Below, one piece after another: positions 11,990 to 22,756 of a stretch of DNA of 64,000 nt (its first letter is position 1; every line of letters begins with the position of its first letter). The translations under genes were made by a program, and so were the position numbers. The stretch covers positions 78,516 through 142,515 of the forward strand of contig NZ_JAGJRS010000010.1 of assembly GCF_017837635.1 (NCBI RefSeq). The letters are read 5' to 3'. This stretch comes from Frateuria flava (GTDB lineage: Bacteria > Pseudomonadota > Gammaproteobacteria > Xanthomonadales > Rhodanobacteraceae). The notes beneath the pieces were generated by a model. It saw nothing but the letters and a program-made list of their open reading frames with translations. It searched no databases and was not told the origin of the DNA.

Positions 11990-13912
11990 ATGAACGACGC
12001 AACCCGCAACGCGCCACCGCCGGCCGAGTCCGAGCCCGACGAAAAGTTGCACGGCACCAAGACGGCACTGGTCCTGGGCGCCATCGGCGTGGTGTTCGGC
12101 GACATCGGCACCAGCCCGCTGTACACGCTGGCGGAGGTGTTTCGCCCCGAGTACGGCCTGCACCCCTCCGAAAGCACCGTGCTGGGCGTGCTCTCGCTGG
12201 TCACCTGGGCGCTGATCATCGTGGTGGCGATCAAGTACGTCACGCTGGTGATGCGCGCGGACAACCGCGGCGAAGGCGGCATCATGGCGCTGATGACGCT
12301 GGCCCAGCGCGCGGTCGGCGGATCGCCGATGGCGCGGCGGGTGGTGATGCTGATGGCATTGCTCGGCGCGGCATTGTTCTTCGGCGACGGCGTGATCACA
12401 CCGTCGATCTCGGTGCTTTCGGCGGTCGAGGGCCTGGAAGTGGTGGCGCCGTCGCTGGATCACTGGGTGGTGCCGCTGGCGGTGGCGGTGCTGCTGGGCC
12501 TGTTCTGGCTGCAGAAGCACGGCACGGCCAAGGTCGGCGCGCTGTTCGGGCCGGTCATGGCGATCTGGTTTCTGACCCTCGCCGTCATCGGCGTGTGGAA
12601 CATCATCCAGGCGCCGGAGGTCCTCAAGGCGCTCTCGCCCTGGTACGCGGTGCGCTTCTTCGCCTCGCACGGGACCATCTCCTTCGTCGCGCTCGGTGCC
12701 GTGGTGCTGTGCGTGACCGGCGCCGAAGCGCTGTATACCGACATGGGTCACTTCGGCCGTTTCCCCATCCGCACCGCCTGGTTCTTCTTCGTGCTGCCCT
12801 CGTTGCTGCTCAACTACTACGGCCAGGGCGGATTGCTGTTGCGGGAACCGGAAGCGGCGGTCAATCCGTTCTTCCATGCGGTGCCCGAGTGGGCGGGCTA
12901 TCCGATGATCGCGCTGGCTACCGCGGCGGCGGTGATCGCCTCGCAGGCGGTGATCTCCGGCGCGTTCTCGGTGACTCGCCAGGCGATCCAGCTCGGCTTC
13001 GTGCCGCGCATGCAGGTGGTGCATACCTCGCGCGAGGCGATCGGCCACATCTTCCTGCCGTGGGTGAACCGCGCGCTGATGGTGATGGTGATCCTGACCG
13101 TGGTCGGGTTTGGCTCGTCCAAGGCACTGGGCGGCGCCTACGGCATAGCGGTGACCGGCACCATGGCGATCGACACGCTGCTGGTGATGCTGGTGGCGTG
13201 GCGTCGCTGGAACTGGAGCCTGGCCGCAGTGATTCCGCTGACCATCGGCCTGCTGTGCGTGGATCTGTCGTTCTTCGGCGCCAACACGCTCAAGATCCCC
13301 GACGGCGGCTGGTTCCCGCTGGTGCTGGGCCTGTTCCTGTTCGCCGTGATGACCACCTGGCGTCGCGGCCGCGAGCTGGTGGTGCGCGAGATCAAGCAGG
13401 GCGGACTGGCGCTGGCCCCGTTCATCGAGAACATGGCCGAGCACCCGCCGCTGCGCGTGCCGGGTACGGCGGTGTTCCTCACCGCCAACCAGTACGCGGT
13501 TCCGCACGCGCTGCTGCACAACCTCAAGCACAACAAGGTGCTGCACGAGCGCAACGTCATGCTGACCGTGCAGATCCTGGAAACGCCGGTGGCCGAGGCC
13601 GACGAGCGCATCGAGATCACGCCGATGGATGGCGGCTTCTACGGGCTGGAGCTGCGCTTCGGCTTCGCGGAGGACCCCAACATCCCGCACGCGCTGTCGC
13701 TGTGCGGTCGCGAGGGGCTGACCTTCGACCTGATGGACACCACCTTCTTCCTCTCGCGCGAAACCATCGTCGCCGACGCAAGACGCCCCGGCATGGCGCT
13801 GTGGCGCGACAAGCTGTTCGCCTTCCTCGCCCGCAACGCGCTGCCGGCGACCGCCTTCTTCCAGATCCCCGGCAACCGGCTGATCGAGCTGGGCGCGCAG
13901 GTGGAGATCTGA
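11990..13912 (+). CDS. kup: Low-affinity potassium uptake protein Kup
   Basis: Proton-coupled K+ importer of the KUP/HAK family. The 640-residue protein has the signature ALVLGAIGVVFGDIGTSPLY near its first membrane helix, about twelve membrane segments up to residue 460, and a soluble C-terminal domain. ATG 11990 is chosen because the frame upstream overlaps ruvA. The gene sits between ruvA and ruvB on the same strand. This order also seems to occur in Xanthomonas relatives (from memory). Its last eleven codons are duplicated just downstream. Confidence 0.95.
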   Translation: MNDATRNAPPPAESEPDEKLHGTKTALVLGAIGVVFGDIGTSPLYTLAEVFRPEYGLHPSESTVLGVLSLVTWALIIVVAIKYVTLVMRADNRGEGGIMALMTLAQRAVGGSPMARRVVMLMALLGAALFFGDGVITPSISVLSAVEGLEVVAPSLDHWVVPLAVAVLLGLFWLQKHGTAKVGALFGPVMAIWFLTLAVIGVWNIIQAPEVLKALSPWYAVRFFASHGTISFVALGAVVLCVTGAEALYTDMGHFGRFPIRTAWFFFVLPSLLLNYYGQGGLLLREPEAAVNPFFHAVPEWAGYPMIALATAAAVIASQAVISGAFSVTRQAIQLGFVPRMQVVHTSREAIGHIFLPWVNRALMVMVILTVVGFGSSKALGGAYGIAVTGTMAIDTLLVMLVAWRRWNWSLAAVIPLTIGLLCVDLSFFGANTLKIPDGGWFPLVLGLFLFAVMTTWRRGRELVVREIKQGGLALAPFIENMAEHPPLRVPGTAVFLTANQYAVPHALLHNLKHNKVLHERNVMLTVQILETPVAEADERIEITPMDGGFYGLELRFGFAEDPNIPHALSLCGREGLTFDLMDTTFFLSRETIVADARRPGMALWRDKLFAFLARNALPATAFFQIPGNRLIELGAQVEI

Positions 13913-13994
13913 TGCTCCCCTCCCCTGGCGCAGCCAGCTGATCGAGCTGGGCGCGCAGGTGGAGATCTGAAGCTCCCTCTCCCCCGGCGCAGCC
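13879..13994. repeat. 58-bp tandem duplication of the kup 3' end
   Basis: GCTGATCGAGCTGGGCGCGC... at 13879-13912 is repeated exactly for 34 bp at 13937-13970, 58 bp on. The segments that follow each copy also match imperfectly (TGCTCCCCTCCCCTGGCGCAGCC against AGCTCCCTCTCCCCCGGCGCAGCC). The copied unit is therefore the kup terminus plus the left half of an extragenic repeat. Confidence 0.9.
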
Positions 13995-14167
13995 GGGGGA
14001 GAGGGTTGGGGAGAGGGGGAGGCCTTTGCTCTTTGCCCGCAGTCGTTTGCGTCCCACGGCGCAACCACGGAGTAACAACGTCCGCACGAACCGCCTTTCG
14101 CCAGGCCAGCGAAAAGCCCCCTCTCCCCGCCCCTCTCCCCCGGCTGCGCCGGGGGAGAGGGGGCAAA
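13970..14167. repeat. Inverted pair of G/C-rich extragenic repeats
   Basis: The left element (about 13972-14020) contains CCCCCGGCGCAGCCGGGGG followed by AGAGGGTTGGGGAGAGG. The right element (about 14114-14167) is the same motif reversed, with CCCCCGGCTGCGCCGGGGG. About 95 bp of non-coding DNA lies between. The whole kup-ruvB gap (274 bp) is made of this pair and the kup duplication. Confidence 0.8.
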
Positions 14168-14186
14168 GCGGTGCCATAATGGCCGC

Positions 14187-15227
<1,041 letters not shown>

Positions 15228-15316
15228 CCTGCAAGGGTGGTGGACATGGACGCCGGTTTGATCCTGGCGCCCCCAGCACGCATGCTCTTGCGCTGGCTGA
15301 CCCAAGAGCTCCCTGC

Positions 15317-15727
15317 ATGCCCCCGACCGATCCCTTCACCTGGCCTGTCCGCGTCTACTGGGAAGACACCGACGCCGGCGGCGTGGTCTACCACGCCAGC
15401 TACCTGCGCTTCCTGGAGCGCGCCCGCAGCGAGTGGCTGCGCGCGCAGGGCGTGGACCAGCGCGCCTTCAAGGAAGCCACCGGGCTGGCGTTCCTGGTGC
15501 GCGAGATGCACCTGGACTTCCTGCGTCCGGCCCTGCTGGATGATGAATTGTCGGTGACGGTCGCCGTCAAAGAATCGCGCGCAGCCAGTATCCTGTTCAG
15601 CCAGGCGATCAGCCGGGCGGACGGCACGGAGCTGGTCCGCGCCCAGGTGCGGGTTGCCTGCGTGGACATCGGCCGCATGCGGCCGGCGCCGATCCCGGCC
15701 GACCTCATTCCCGGCCTCGCCCCCTGA
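15317..15727 (+). CDS. ybgC: Acyl-CoA thioesterase YbgC, Tol-Pal associated
   Basis: Hot-dog-fold thioesterase (136 residues), the usual first gene of Tol-Pal operons. The active-site signature YWEDTDAGGVVYHASYLRFLERAR carries the catalytic Asp. ATG 15317 gives MPPTDPFTWPVRVYWEDTD, a normal family start. It lies 48 bp before tolQ and in the same direction. Biological substrate in this genus is unknown. Confidence 0.93.
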   Translation: MPPTDPFTWPVRVYWEDTDAGGVVYHASYLRFLERARSEWLRAQGVDQRAFKEATGLAFLVREMHLDFLRPALLDDELSVTVAVKESRAASILFSQAISRADGTELVRAQVRVACVDIGRMRPAPIPADLIPGLAP

Positions 15728-15775
15728 CGAATCACCCCGCTTTCCAAGCAGCACGCCCCGGAGAACCCCCAAGCC

Positions 15776-16462
15776 ATGAATGGTGGATTGAACATTTTCA
15801 AGCTGGTCGCCGAGGCCAGCCTGCCCGTGCAGCTGGTCATGCTGCTGCTGCTGGTGTTCTCGTTCCTGTCCTGGGTGATCATCCTTCGCAAGTATTCGCA
15901 GATGAAGGCGGCGATGGAGAACGCCGAGGCGTTCGAGGAGCGCTTCTGGTCCGGCGGCGACCTGGCCGGCCTGTTCCGCGAGGTCAGCGGCCGCAACGCC
16001 GACAACGGCGGCATGGAGACGATCTTCGAGTCGGGCTTCCGCGAGTTCGCCCGCCAGCGCCAGCGCAAGACCTACGACGTGCGCATCGTGATGGAAGGCA
16101 CCGAGCGCGCCATGCGCGTGGCCGGCACCCGCGAGATCGGCCTGCTGGAGCGCAACCTGGAGTTCCTCGCCAACGTCGGCTCGATCAGCCCGTACGTGGG
16201 CCTGTTCGGAACCGTGTGGGGCATCATGGGTGCCTTCCAGGGCCTGGGCGAGGTCAAGGACGTCACCATCGCCGTGGTCGCCCCGCACATCTCCGAGGCG
16301 CTGATCGCCACCGCCATGGGCCTGTTCGCGGCCATTCCCGCGGTGTGGGCGTACAACCGCTACGCCAACAAGGTCGAGCGCGTGGCTTCCCGCTACGAAG
16401 TCTTCCAGGAAGAGTTCTCCTCGGTCCTGCAGCGGCAGATCCAGACCGACGAAGTGGCCTGA
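15776..16462 (+). CDS. tolQ: Tol-Pal system proton channel subunit TolQ
   Basis: Inner-membrane protein that with TolR harvests the proton-motive force to move TolA during cell constriction. The 228 residues have the three expected membrane helices: one near 13-35 (LPVQLVMLLLLVFSFLSWVII) and two in the ISPYVGLFGTVWGIMGAF and ALIATAMGLFAAIPAVWAYNR regions. The conserved GLFGTVWGIM segment forms part of the channel. tolR starts 13 bp downstream. Confidence 0.96.
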   Translation: MNGGLNIFKLVAEASLPVQLVMLLLLVFSFLSWVIILRKYSQMKAAMENAEAFEERFWSGGDLAGLFREVSGRNADNGGMETIFESGFREFARQRQRKTYDVRIVMEGTERAMRVAGTREIGLLERNLEFLANVGSISPYVGLFGTVWGIMGAFQGLGEVKDVTIAVVAPHISEALIATAMGLFAAIPAVWAYNRYANKVERVASRYEVFQEEFSSVLQRQIQTDEVA

Positions 16463-16475
16463 CGGGGGCAAGCCG

Positions 16476-16917
<442 letters not shown>

Positions 16918-16931
<14 letters not shown>

Positions 16932-17856
16932 GGGCACCTCCACGGCGGTCCTGCTTTCCGCCGTCCTGCACCTTGGCATCGTCGGCTTCCTCGCGCTGGC
17001 GATCGTGCCGTGCTCGTTCTACGAAAGCCTGTTCAGCACCCTGCACCTGCCGGCGAGCTGGAACCCGATCACCTGTTCCAAGCCGCTGGAGCTCCAGGGC
17101 CCGGTGATCGAGGCGACGCTGATCGGCCCCACCGGCGCGCCGCCGCCGAAGGCAGAGAAGAAGGCCAAGCCGGTGCCGACCATCCCGCCGCCGCCCACGG
17201 TGACGCCGCCGGACGTCAAGACGCCGCCGCCGGAGATCAAGACCCTGCCGCCGCCGGAGCATCCGGACACGATCGACCAGGAAAAGATCGTGGCCGACGC
17301 GCTGGAAAAGGCCGAGGAGGCCAAGAAGGAGCAGGAAGAGAAGCAGCGCCAGCGCCAGGCCGAACTGGACGCCCAGGCAGCCAAGAAGAAGGAAGAGCAG
17401 AAGAAACAGCTGGACGAGCTGTTCGCCAAGATGGACGCGGCCGCCGCGGCGCGCCAGAAGGCGGAAAACCGCGCCAAGCAGGCCAAGCAGCAGCTGGAAG
17501 ATCTCAAGGACGCCAAGGACGAGGGCCTGTCCGACGTGCCGCACGCGGCCCAGCGCCAGACCGGCAACAACGCCCAGAACAGCTCCCTGGCCGACCAGTA
17601 TGCAGCGGCCATTCAGAATGCGGTCACGCCCAACTGGTTACGTCCGGATAACATGCCGGATGTTCCGTGCAAGGTGCATATCGTCCAGCTGGTAGGGGGC
17701 GATGTGATGAGTGCGAAGGTCGATTCGAGCTGCCCCTACGACGATGCGGGCAAGCGCTCGATCGAAAACGCCGTGCTCAGGACCAAGACCTTGCCGTACA
17801 AGGGGTTCGAGAGCGTCTTCAGCCGCGAACTGACCCTTACCTTCAGGCCGCAGTGA
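16918..17856 (+). CDS. tolA: Tol-Pal system protein TolA
   Basis: Links the TolQR motor to TolB and Pal across the periplasm. The 312 residues comprise an N-terminal membrane helix (about 8-28, VLLSAVLHLGIVGFLALAIV), a proline-rich linker (80-120), a long Lys/Glu/Gln/Ala helical rod (120-205), and a globular C-terminal domain with two cysteines (PCKV and SSCP) that probably form the known TolA disulfide. The rod is shorter than in E. coli TolA. tolB follows after 7 bp. Confidence 0.94.
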
Positions 17857-17863
17857 GACCTTC

Positions 17864-19177
17864 ATGCCCAACTTGAAATCGCTCTTCGCCCTTGCCGTGC
17901 TGTGTCTGGCCGCCCTCGTCGCCGGACCCGCGGGTGCGCAGGCGCTCAACGTGGACATCGTCGGCGGCGTCAAGACGGCCACGCCGATCGTGGTCGTGCC
18001 ATTCGCCCAGAACGGCGCACCGTTGCCGACCGACGTGGCGGACGTCATTCGCAACGATTTCAACCGCTCCGGCAAGTTCCGTGCGCTGGCCCGGAGCGAG
18101 ATCGTCGAGTCGCCCTCGCGCGGCGCCGACATCAAGTTCGCCACCTGGCGGCTGCTCAAGCAGGACTACATCACCGTCGGCCGCATCAGCGACGCCGGCG
18201 GCGGCCTGCTGCGGGTGGAATACGAGCTGTGGGACGTCAACAAGCAGCAGAGCCTGCTGGCCCAGGCGTTCACCGCACCGGCCGGGGACCTGCGCGGCGT
18301 CGCCCACCAGATCGCCGACCAGATCTACGAGAAAATCACCGGCGTGCGCGGCGCGTTCTGGACCCGCATCGCCTACATCACCGCCGTGGGCCTGGGCAAC
18401 AACACCACCTATTCGCTGATCGTGGCCGACTCGGACGGCTACAACCCGCAGGTGGTGGCCCGCTCGCGCGAATCGCTGCTGTCGCCTTCGTGGTCGCCGG
18501 ACGGCACCAAGATCGCCTACGTCTCCTTCGAGAGCGGCAACTCGCAGGTCTACGTGCAGGACATCACCACCGGTTCGCGCCAACTGGTCGCCGCGCACAA
18601 GAAGGGCATCAACGGCGCGCCGGCCTGGTCGCCCGACGGCAGCAAGCTGGCGGTGTCGCTGTCGTTCGTGGGCAATCCCGAGATCTTCGTGATCGACATG
18701 GCTTCGCGCCATGAGACGCGTCTGACCAACAGCCTGTCGATCGATACCGAGCCGACCTGGTCGGCCGACGGGCAGAGCCTCTACTTCACCTCCGACCGCT
18801 CTGGCCGGCCGCAGATCTACCAGATGTCCGCCACCGGCGGCTCGCCCACCCGCATCAGCTTCGAGGGGCAGAATAACGCCAACGCCGACGTCAGCTTCGA
18901 CGGCAAGCTGATCGCCATGGTGCAGGGCAATGGGAACGTGTATCGTATTGCCATCATGGATCGCAGTCTGGGTGGGCAGGTGCGTTTCATCTCCCCCGGC
19001 CCGATTGACGACTCCCCGAGTTTCGCACCGAACGCCAGCATGCTGTTGTACGCGGCCACGGAAGGGCGCCGCGGCGTGCTGTATGCCGTTTCGGCCGATG
19101 GCCAGGTCCGCCAGCGCCTCGTGCTGTCCGACGGGGACGTCCGCGAGCCGGCCTGGGGGCCGTACCGGAAGCGTTGA
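17864..19177 (+). CDS. tolB: Tol-Pal system beta-propeller TolB
   Basis: Periplasmic protein that binds Pal, TolA and lipoproteins. The 437-residue precursor has a signal peptide ending near AGAQA (about residue 26), an N-terminal alpha/beta domain and a six-bladed propeller marked by repeated SPSWSPDGTKIAYVSF-like and PTWSADGQSLYFTSDRSGRPQIY blades. The 256-bp gap to pal holds G/C hairpins, among them CGAAACGGCGCC-TT-GGCGCCATTTCG at 19231-19258, and may contain a separate promoter for pal-cpoB. Confidence 0.96.
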   Translation: MPNLKSLFALAVLCLAALVAGPAGAQALNVDIVGGVKTATPIVVVPFAQNGAPLPTDVADVIRNDFNRSGKFRALARSEIVESPSRGADIKFATWRLLKQDYITVGRISDAGGGLLRVEYELWDVNKQQSLLAQAFTAPAGDLRGVAHQIADQIYEKITGVRGAFWTRIAYITAVGLGNNTTYSLIVADSDGYNPQVVARSRESLLSPSWSPDGTKIAYVSFESGNSQVYVQDITTGSRQLVAAHKKGINGAPAWSPDGSKLAVSLSFVGNPEIFVIDMASRHETRLTNSLSIDTEPTWSADGQSLYFTSDRSGRPQIYQMSATGGSPTRISFEGQNNANADVSFDGKLIAMVQGNGNVYRIAIMDRSLGGQVRFISPGPIDDSPSFAPNASMLLYAATEGRRGVLYAVSADGQVRQRLVLSDGDVREPAWGPYRKR

Positions 19178-19433
19178 GTTTTTTGTCCGTTGGGGCGCGA
19201 AAGCGCGCCGGCGGAATGCCCATGGAATGGGCCGAAACGGCGCCTTGGCGCCATTTCGCTTAAGGCAGGGCGCAGCCGAACGCGTCCCGCCAACGGTTGC
19301 CAGGCGCGACGAGTGACTGGCCCGCGGTAGCACCAAGCGTCACACAATAAGCCGGACCACCGGCGTCACTGTCCCAACACCGCAATCGTCATTGACTGTC
19401 GGATCTCAAACCCGTTTTGAAGGAACGTCACCC

Positions 19434-19940
19434 ATGAATAAGACCGCACGCGTCGCCCTGGTCGCCCTGCTCTGCATCGGCGCAGCCGCTTGCTCGAAGA
19501 AGCAGGAAGTCAAGCCGCAGCCCCAGCCGGAGCCGCAGCCGACGACCCAGCCGGCCCCGGAGAGCAACAAGTACACCCCGGCCGACCTCGACACCGACGC
19601 CTGCCTGCGCCAGCGCGTCGTGTACTTCGATTTCGACAAGACCGAGATCAAGCCGGAGTTCCAGCAGATCATGGCGTGCCACGCCAAGTACCTGCAGGAC
19701 CGTCCGGAATCGCACGTCCGCCTGGAAGGCAACACCGACGAGCGCGGCACCCGCGAGTACAACCTGGGCCTGGGCGAGCGCCGCGGCAATGCCGTGTCCG
19801 ACGCGCTGCAGGCCAACGGTGGCTCGGCCAGCCAGATCGAAGTGATCTCCTACGGCAAGGAAAAGCCGGTGTGCCGTGAGCACAACGAGGACTGCTGGAG
19901 CAAGAACCGTCGCGTCGAGATCGTCTACACGGCGAAGTAA
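19434..19940 (+). CDS. pal: Peptidoglycan-associated lipoprotein Pal
   Basis: Outer-membrane lipoprotein that anchors to peptidoglycan through its OmpA-like domain. The 168-residue precursor has a lipoprotein signal with Cys20 (LLCIGAAAC); the lipobox has Ala rather than Leu at -3. A proline/glutamine linker precedes an OmpA domain with VYFDFDKTEIKPEF and GNTDERGTREYNLGLGERR. ATG 19434 follows a good GAAGGAACG site and is preferred over the upstream in-frame start. Its stop overlaps the cpoB start by one base (TAATG). Confidence 0.96.
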   Translation: MNKTARVALVALLCIGAAACSKKQEVKPQPQPEPQPTTQPAPESNKYTPADLDTDACLRQRVVYFDFDKTEIKPEFQQIMACHAKYLQDRPESHVRLEGNTDERGTREYNLGLGERRGNAVSDALQANGGSASQIEVISYGKEKPVCREHNEDCWSKNRRVEIVYTAK

Positions 19941-20800
19941 TGAAGAGCGCACTGGCTAAGCGTTTCTCGGCCAGGCTCGGCATGGCGGGCGCGTTTGCGT
20001 CCGCCATGCTCGTTGTCGCTCCGGCCTTCGCACAGAATTCCCGCCTCAGCCTCGCCGACCGCGTGTCGCGGCTGGAGCAGCAGGCGCAGGCCCAGAACCA
20101 GGGCGGTACCAGCCTGGTCAACCAGGTCCAGCAGCTGCAGTCCCAGGTGCAGCAGTTGCAGGGTCAGGTCGAGGAGCTGCAACACACCATCGGCCAGCTC
20201 GAAGAGAAGAACAAGGCGCAGTACATCGACCTCGACTCGCGGCTGGGCCGCCTCGAGGGCAACGGCGCCGGCACGAATTCCACGCCCGCAGGCAACGCCC
20301 CGGCCTCCGCCGGTTCGGCCGCCGCCACGGCGACCCCGGGCACTGCCGCGCAGACACCCCCCGCTGCACCCGCCAGCGGCAGCAGCGCGCCCGCCGCGGC
20401 GCCCGATGCCAACGCGCAGGCCGCCTACGACACCGCTTTCCAGGCGCTGCGTGGCGGTGACTACGCGCAGGCCTCGCGCGGCTTCCGCAGCTTCATCCAG
20501 AAGTATCCGGACAACACGCTTACGCCCAACGCCTGGTACTGGCTGGGCGAGTCCTACTACGTGACCATGAACTACCCGGTGGCGCTGGAAGCCTTCCAGC
20601 GGCTGCTCAGCCAGTTCCCGCAGAGCGAGAAGGCATCGGACGCACTGCTCAAGGTTGGCTACAGCCAGCTCGAGCTCAAGCAGACGGACGCCGGCAAGGC
20701 CACGCTGCAGCAGGTCACCAGCAAGTACCCCAACTCGCGCGCCGCCAGCCTGGCGCAGGAACGCCTGCGCCGACTGCAGCTGCAATCGGCGATCCGCTGA
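19940..20800 (+). CDS. cpoB: Cell division coordinator CpoB (YbgF)
   Basis: Periplasmic TPR protein that coordinates outer-membrane constriction with septal peptidoglycan synthesis. The 286 residues have a signal peptide (cleavage near APAFAQ, about residue 32), an N-terminal coiled coil rich in Gln and Leu (about 36-90), an Ala/Pro/Thr linker, and three TPR repeats (about 160-286) including NAWYWLGESYYVTMNYPVALEAF. Last gene of the Tol-Pal block. Confidence 0.95.
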   Translation: MKSALAKRFSARLGMAGAFASAMLVVAPAFAQNSRLSLADRVSRLEQQAQAQNQGGTSLVNQVQQLQSQVQQLQGQVEELQHTIGQLEEKNKAQYIDLDSRLGRLEGNGAGTNSTPAGNAPASAGSAAATATPGTAAQTPPAAPASGSSAPAAAPDANAQAAYDTAFQALRGGDYAQASRGFRSFIQKYPDNTLTPNAWYWLGESYYVTMNYPVALEAFQRLLSQFPQSEKASDALLKVGYSQLELKQTDAGKATLQQVTSKYPNSRAASLAQERLRRLQLQSAIR

Positions 20801-20801
20801 G

Positions 20802-21079
20802 ATTTCAGAGCCTGCTCATGAGCTCCGGATGCCCCGCGCCAAAGGCTGTTTGCGCGCAGATCAGGCAAAAACGAAGGAGTGGACGTCCGTCCACGACTGA
20901 GTGATGGCGCGGGTGTGCGGGCAAACAGCCCCGGCCCGTCAGGGTTGTCATCGAGTGACCGCCATGCGGCGGCGCGTGCCTTGGCCCGCCAGCCAGGCAG
21001 GCCGGCACCACGCCCTACCACCTGACGGTCACTCGATGGCAACGCGAGGTACCCATAGATCATGAGCAGGCTCTCAAAT
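20802..21079. repeat. 278-bp element of nested palindromes overlapping the queE start
   Basis: Outer arms ATTTCAGAGCCTGCTCATGA (20802-20821) and its inverse at 21060-21079 match at 19 of 20 positions. Inside are three further hairpins: GGCTGTTTGC (20844-20853) with GCAAACAGCC (20921-20930), GTGGACG-TC-CGTCCAC near 20880-20895, and GTTGTCATCGAGTGACCG (20944-20961) with its inverse near 21026-21042 at 17 of 18. No protein is encoded. The form suggests a MITE or structured repeat. Confidence 0.75.
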
Positions 21080-21763
21080 ATGGGCAGTGACACGGGCGAG
21101 GCGCCCGTCGCGCCGGCGGTGGCCGAACGCCTGCGCATCACCGAGATCTTCCACTCGATCCAGGGCGAAGCCGATGCGATCGGCTGGCGCACCGTGTTCG
21201 TTCGATTGACCGGCTGCCCGCTGCGCTGCGTCTGGTGCGACACCGAGTATTCCTTCCATGGTGGGCAGTGGCACGCGATCGACGACATCCTGGCCGAGGT
21301 GGCGCGCCACGGTGCGCACCACGTCTGCGTCACCGGCGGCGAGCCCCTGGCGCAGAAGCGTTGCCTGATCCTGCTACGTCGTCTGTGCGAGGCCGGCTAT
21401 GAGGTCTCGCTGGAAACCTCCGGCGCGCTCGACGTGTCGGCGGTCGATCCGCGCGTGCGCAAGGTGATGGACCTGAAGGCACCCGACTCGGGCGAGAGCG
21501 CACGCAACCTGTGGAGCAACCTCGAGCATCTGTTGCCACACGACCAGGTCAAGATCGTCATCGCCAGCCGCGTCGACTACGAGTGGGCGCGCGACGTGGT
21601 GGCCGAGCATGCGCTCGACCGGCGCTGCATGGTGTTGTTCTCGCCGGTCCACGGCGCGGTGCAGCCGCGCGACCTGGCCGAGTGGATCATCGCCGATCGC
21701 CTGCCGGTGCGCTTCCAGCTACAGCTGCACAAGTTGCTCTGGAACGACGCAGCCGGGCACTGA
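21062..21763 (+). CDS. queE: 7-carboxy-7-deazaguanine synthase
   Basis: Radical-SAM enzyme that contracts 6-carboxytetrahydropterin to 7-carboxy-7-deazaguanine on the queuosine pathway. The 233 residues have the cluster motif CPLRCVWC (Cys52, Cys56, Cys59; CxxxCxxC) and the TGGEPL segment. ATG 21062 lies inside the right arm of the upstream inverted repeat. ATG 21080 lies just outside it and is a plausible native start, giving MGSDTGEAP. queC follows 173 bp later. Confidence 0.94.
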   Translation: MSRLSNMGSDTGEAPVAPAVAERLRITEIFHSIQGEADAIGWRTVFVRLTGCPLRCVWCDTEYSFHGGQWHAIDDILAEVARHGAHHVCVTGGEPLAQKRCLILLRRLCEAGYEVSLETSGALDVSAVDPRVRKVMDLKAPDSGESARNLWSNLEHLLPHDQVKIVIASRVDYEWARDVVAEHALDRRCMVLFSPVHGAVQPRDLAEWIIADRLPVRFQLQLHKLLWNDAAGH

Positions 21764-21779
21764 ATTTTTTTCTCCTTTC

Positions 21780-21870
21780 CCTGCGTACAGGGCGAGGTCG
21801 GGAGGGTTTCCCCCTTCGCAAGCGCGGGGCCATCCCTCCAACCCTACCCTGCAGGCAGGGGAGGGAGTTC
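21780..21870. repeat. Extragenic repeat between queE and queC
   Basis: Contains CTGCGTACAGGGCGAGGTCGG and AACCCTACCCTGCAGGCAGGG with a short CCTGCAGGCAGG palindrome. It resembles the G/C-rich repeats elsewhere in the window, but the match is looser. Confidence 0.45.
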
Positions 21871-21936
21871 ATGCGCCGTGGCCTGTGACGCCGCGAGCGA
21901 TTTCCGGCCGGTGACCGGCCGCACCAAGGAAACCCC

Positions 21937-22617
21937 ATGTCCCAGCCCACCCCTCGCAAGGCCGTCGTGCTCGTCTCCGGCGGCATGGACTCGGCCGTCA
22001 CCCTGGCCATCGCACGTGAACAGGGCTTCGCGGTCCACGCACTGAGCGTCGCCTATGGCCAGCGCCACGGCTCCGAGCTGGAGGCTGCCGAGCGGGTTGC
22101 CCGCACGATGGGCGCACTCGCGCACAAGACCGTGCAGGTCGACCTGCGCAGCATCGGTGGCTCCGCGCTGACCGCGGATATCGACGTACCCGAGCAGGGC
22201 GGCGAGGGCATTCCGGTGACCTACGTACCGGCTCGCAACACCATCATGCTGTCGATCGCACTGGGTTGGGCCGAAGTGCTCGGCGCCAACGACATCTTCT
22301 GCGGCGTGAACGCGGTCGACTATTCCGGCTATCCGGATTGCCGCCCCGCTTTCATCGACGCCTTCGAGCAGCTGGCCAACGTCGCTACCAAGGCGGGCGT
22401 GGAAGGTGCGGGACTACGCATCCACGCGCCGCTGATGCGCATGAGCAAGGCCGACATCGCACGCGAGGGTGCACGCCTGGACGTGGACTTCGCGCAGACC
22501 GTCAGCTGCTACCAGGCCGACGCCCAGGGTCGCGCCTGCGGTCATTGCGACGCCTGCCATCTCCGTGCCGAAGGCTTCCGCGCCGCGGGCCTGGCCGACC
22601 CCACCCGTTACGCCTGA
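21937..22617 (+). CDS. queC: 7-cyano-7-deazaguanine (preQ0) synthase
   Basis: ATP-dependent enzyme that converts 7-carboxy-7-deazaguanine to preQ0. The 226 residues have the PP-loop SGGMDS at 14-19 and a C-terminal zinc site (Cys191, Cys201, Cys204, Cys207 in [17 protein letters not shown]). With queE directly upstream it supplies the queuosine precursor. A YhhQ-type transporter gene near 41.1 kb could import it as well. Confidence 0.96.
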   Translation: MSQPTPRKAVVLVSGGMDSAVTLAIAREQGFAVHALSVAYGQRHGSELEAAERVARTMGALAHKTVQVDLRSIGGSALTADIDVPEQGGEGIPVTYVPARNTIMLSIALGWAEVLGANDIFCGVNAVDYSGYPDCRPAFIDAFEQLANVATKAGVEGAGLRIHAPLMRMSKADIAREGARLDVDFAQTVSCYQADAQGRACGHCDACHLRAEGFRAAGLADPTRYA

Positions 22618-22627
22618 CGCCAACCCC

Positions 22628-22700
22628 CTGCAGGAGCCTTCGTGTGGGCGATGCTTTCTGGCGGACGCAACCAGAGCATCGCCACCGATGGTCCTGCAAG
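22628..22700. repeat. CTGCAGGAGCC...GGTCCTGCA inverted repeat
   Basis: Imperfect palindrome with GGGCGATGCT in the left arm and AGCATCGCC in the right, flanked by TGCAGGA/TCCTGCA. It belongs to the class of the 9891 and 35910 hairpins. It lies between queC and the tRNA promoter. Confidence 0.6.
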
Positions 22701-22711
22701 GTCATGCGGGA

Positions 22712-22740
22712 TTGTGCGACCCGCACGCAAACCTTAAAAT
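22712..22740 (+). promoter_or_regulatory. Promoter of tRNA-Lys
   Basis: TTGTGC (22712-22717) and TAAAAT (22735-22740) with a 17-bp spacer, ending 16 bp before the mature tRNA. Spacing and position fit a sigma70 promoter. Confidence 0.6.
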
Positions 22741-22756
22741 CGCCCGTTCGCTTGAT

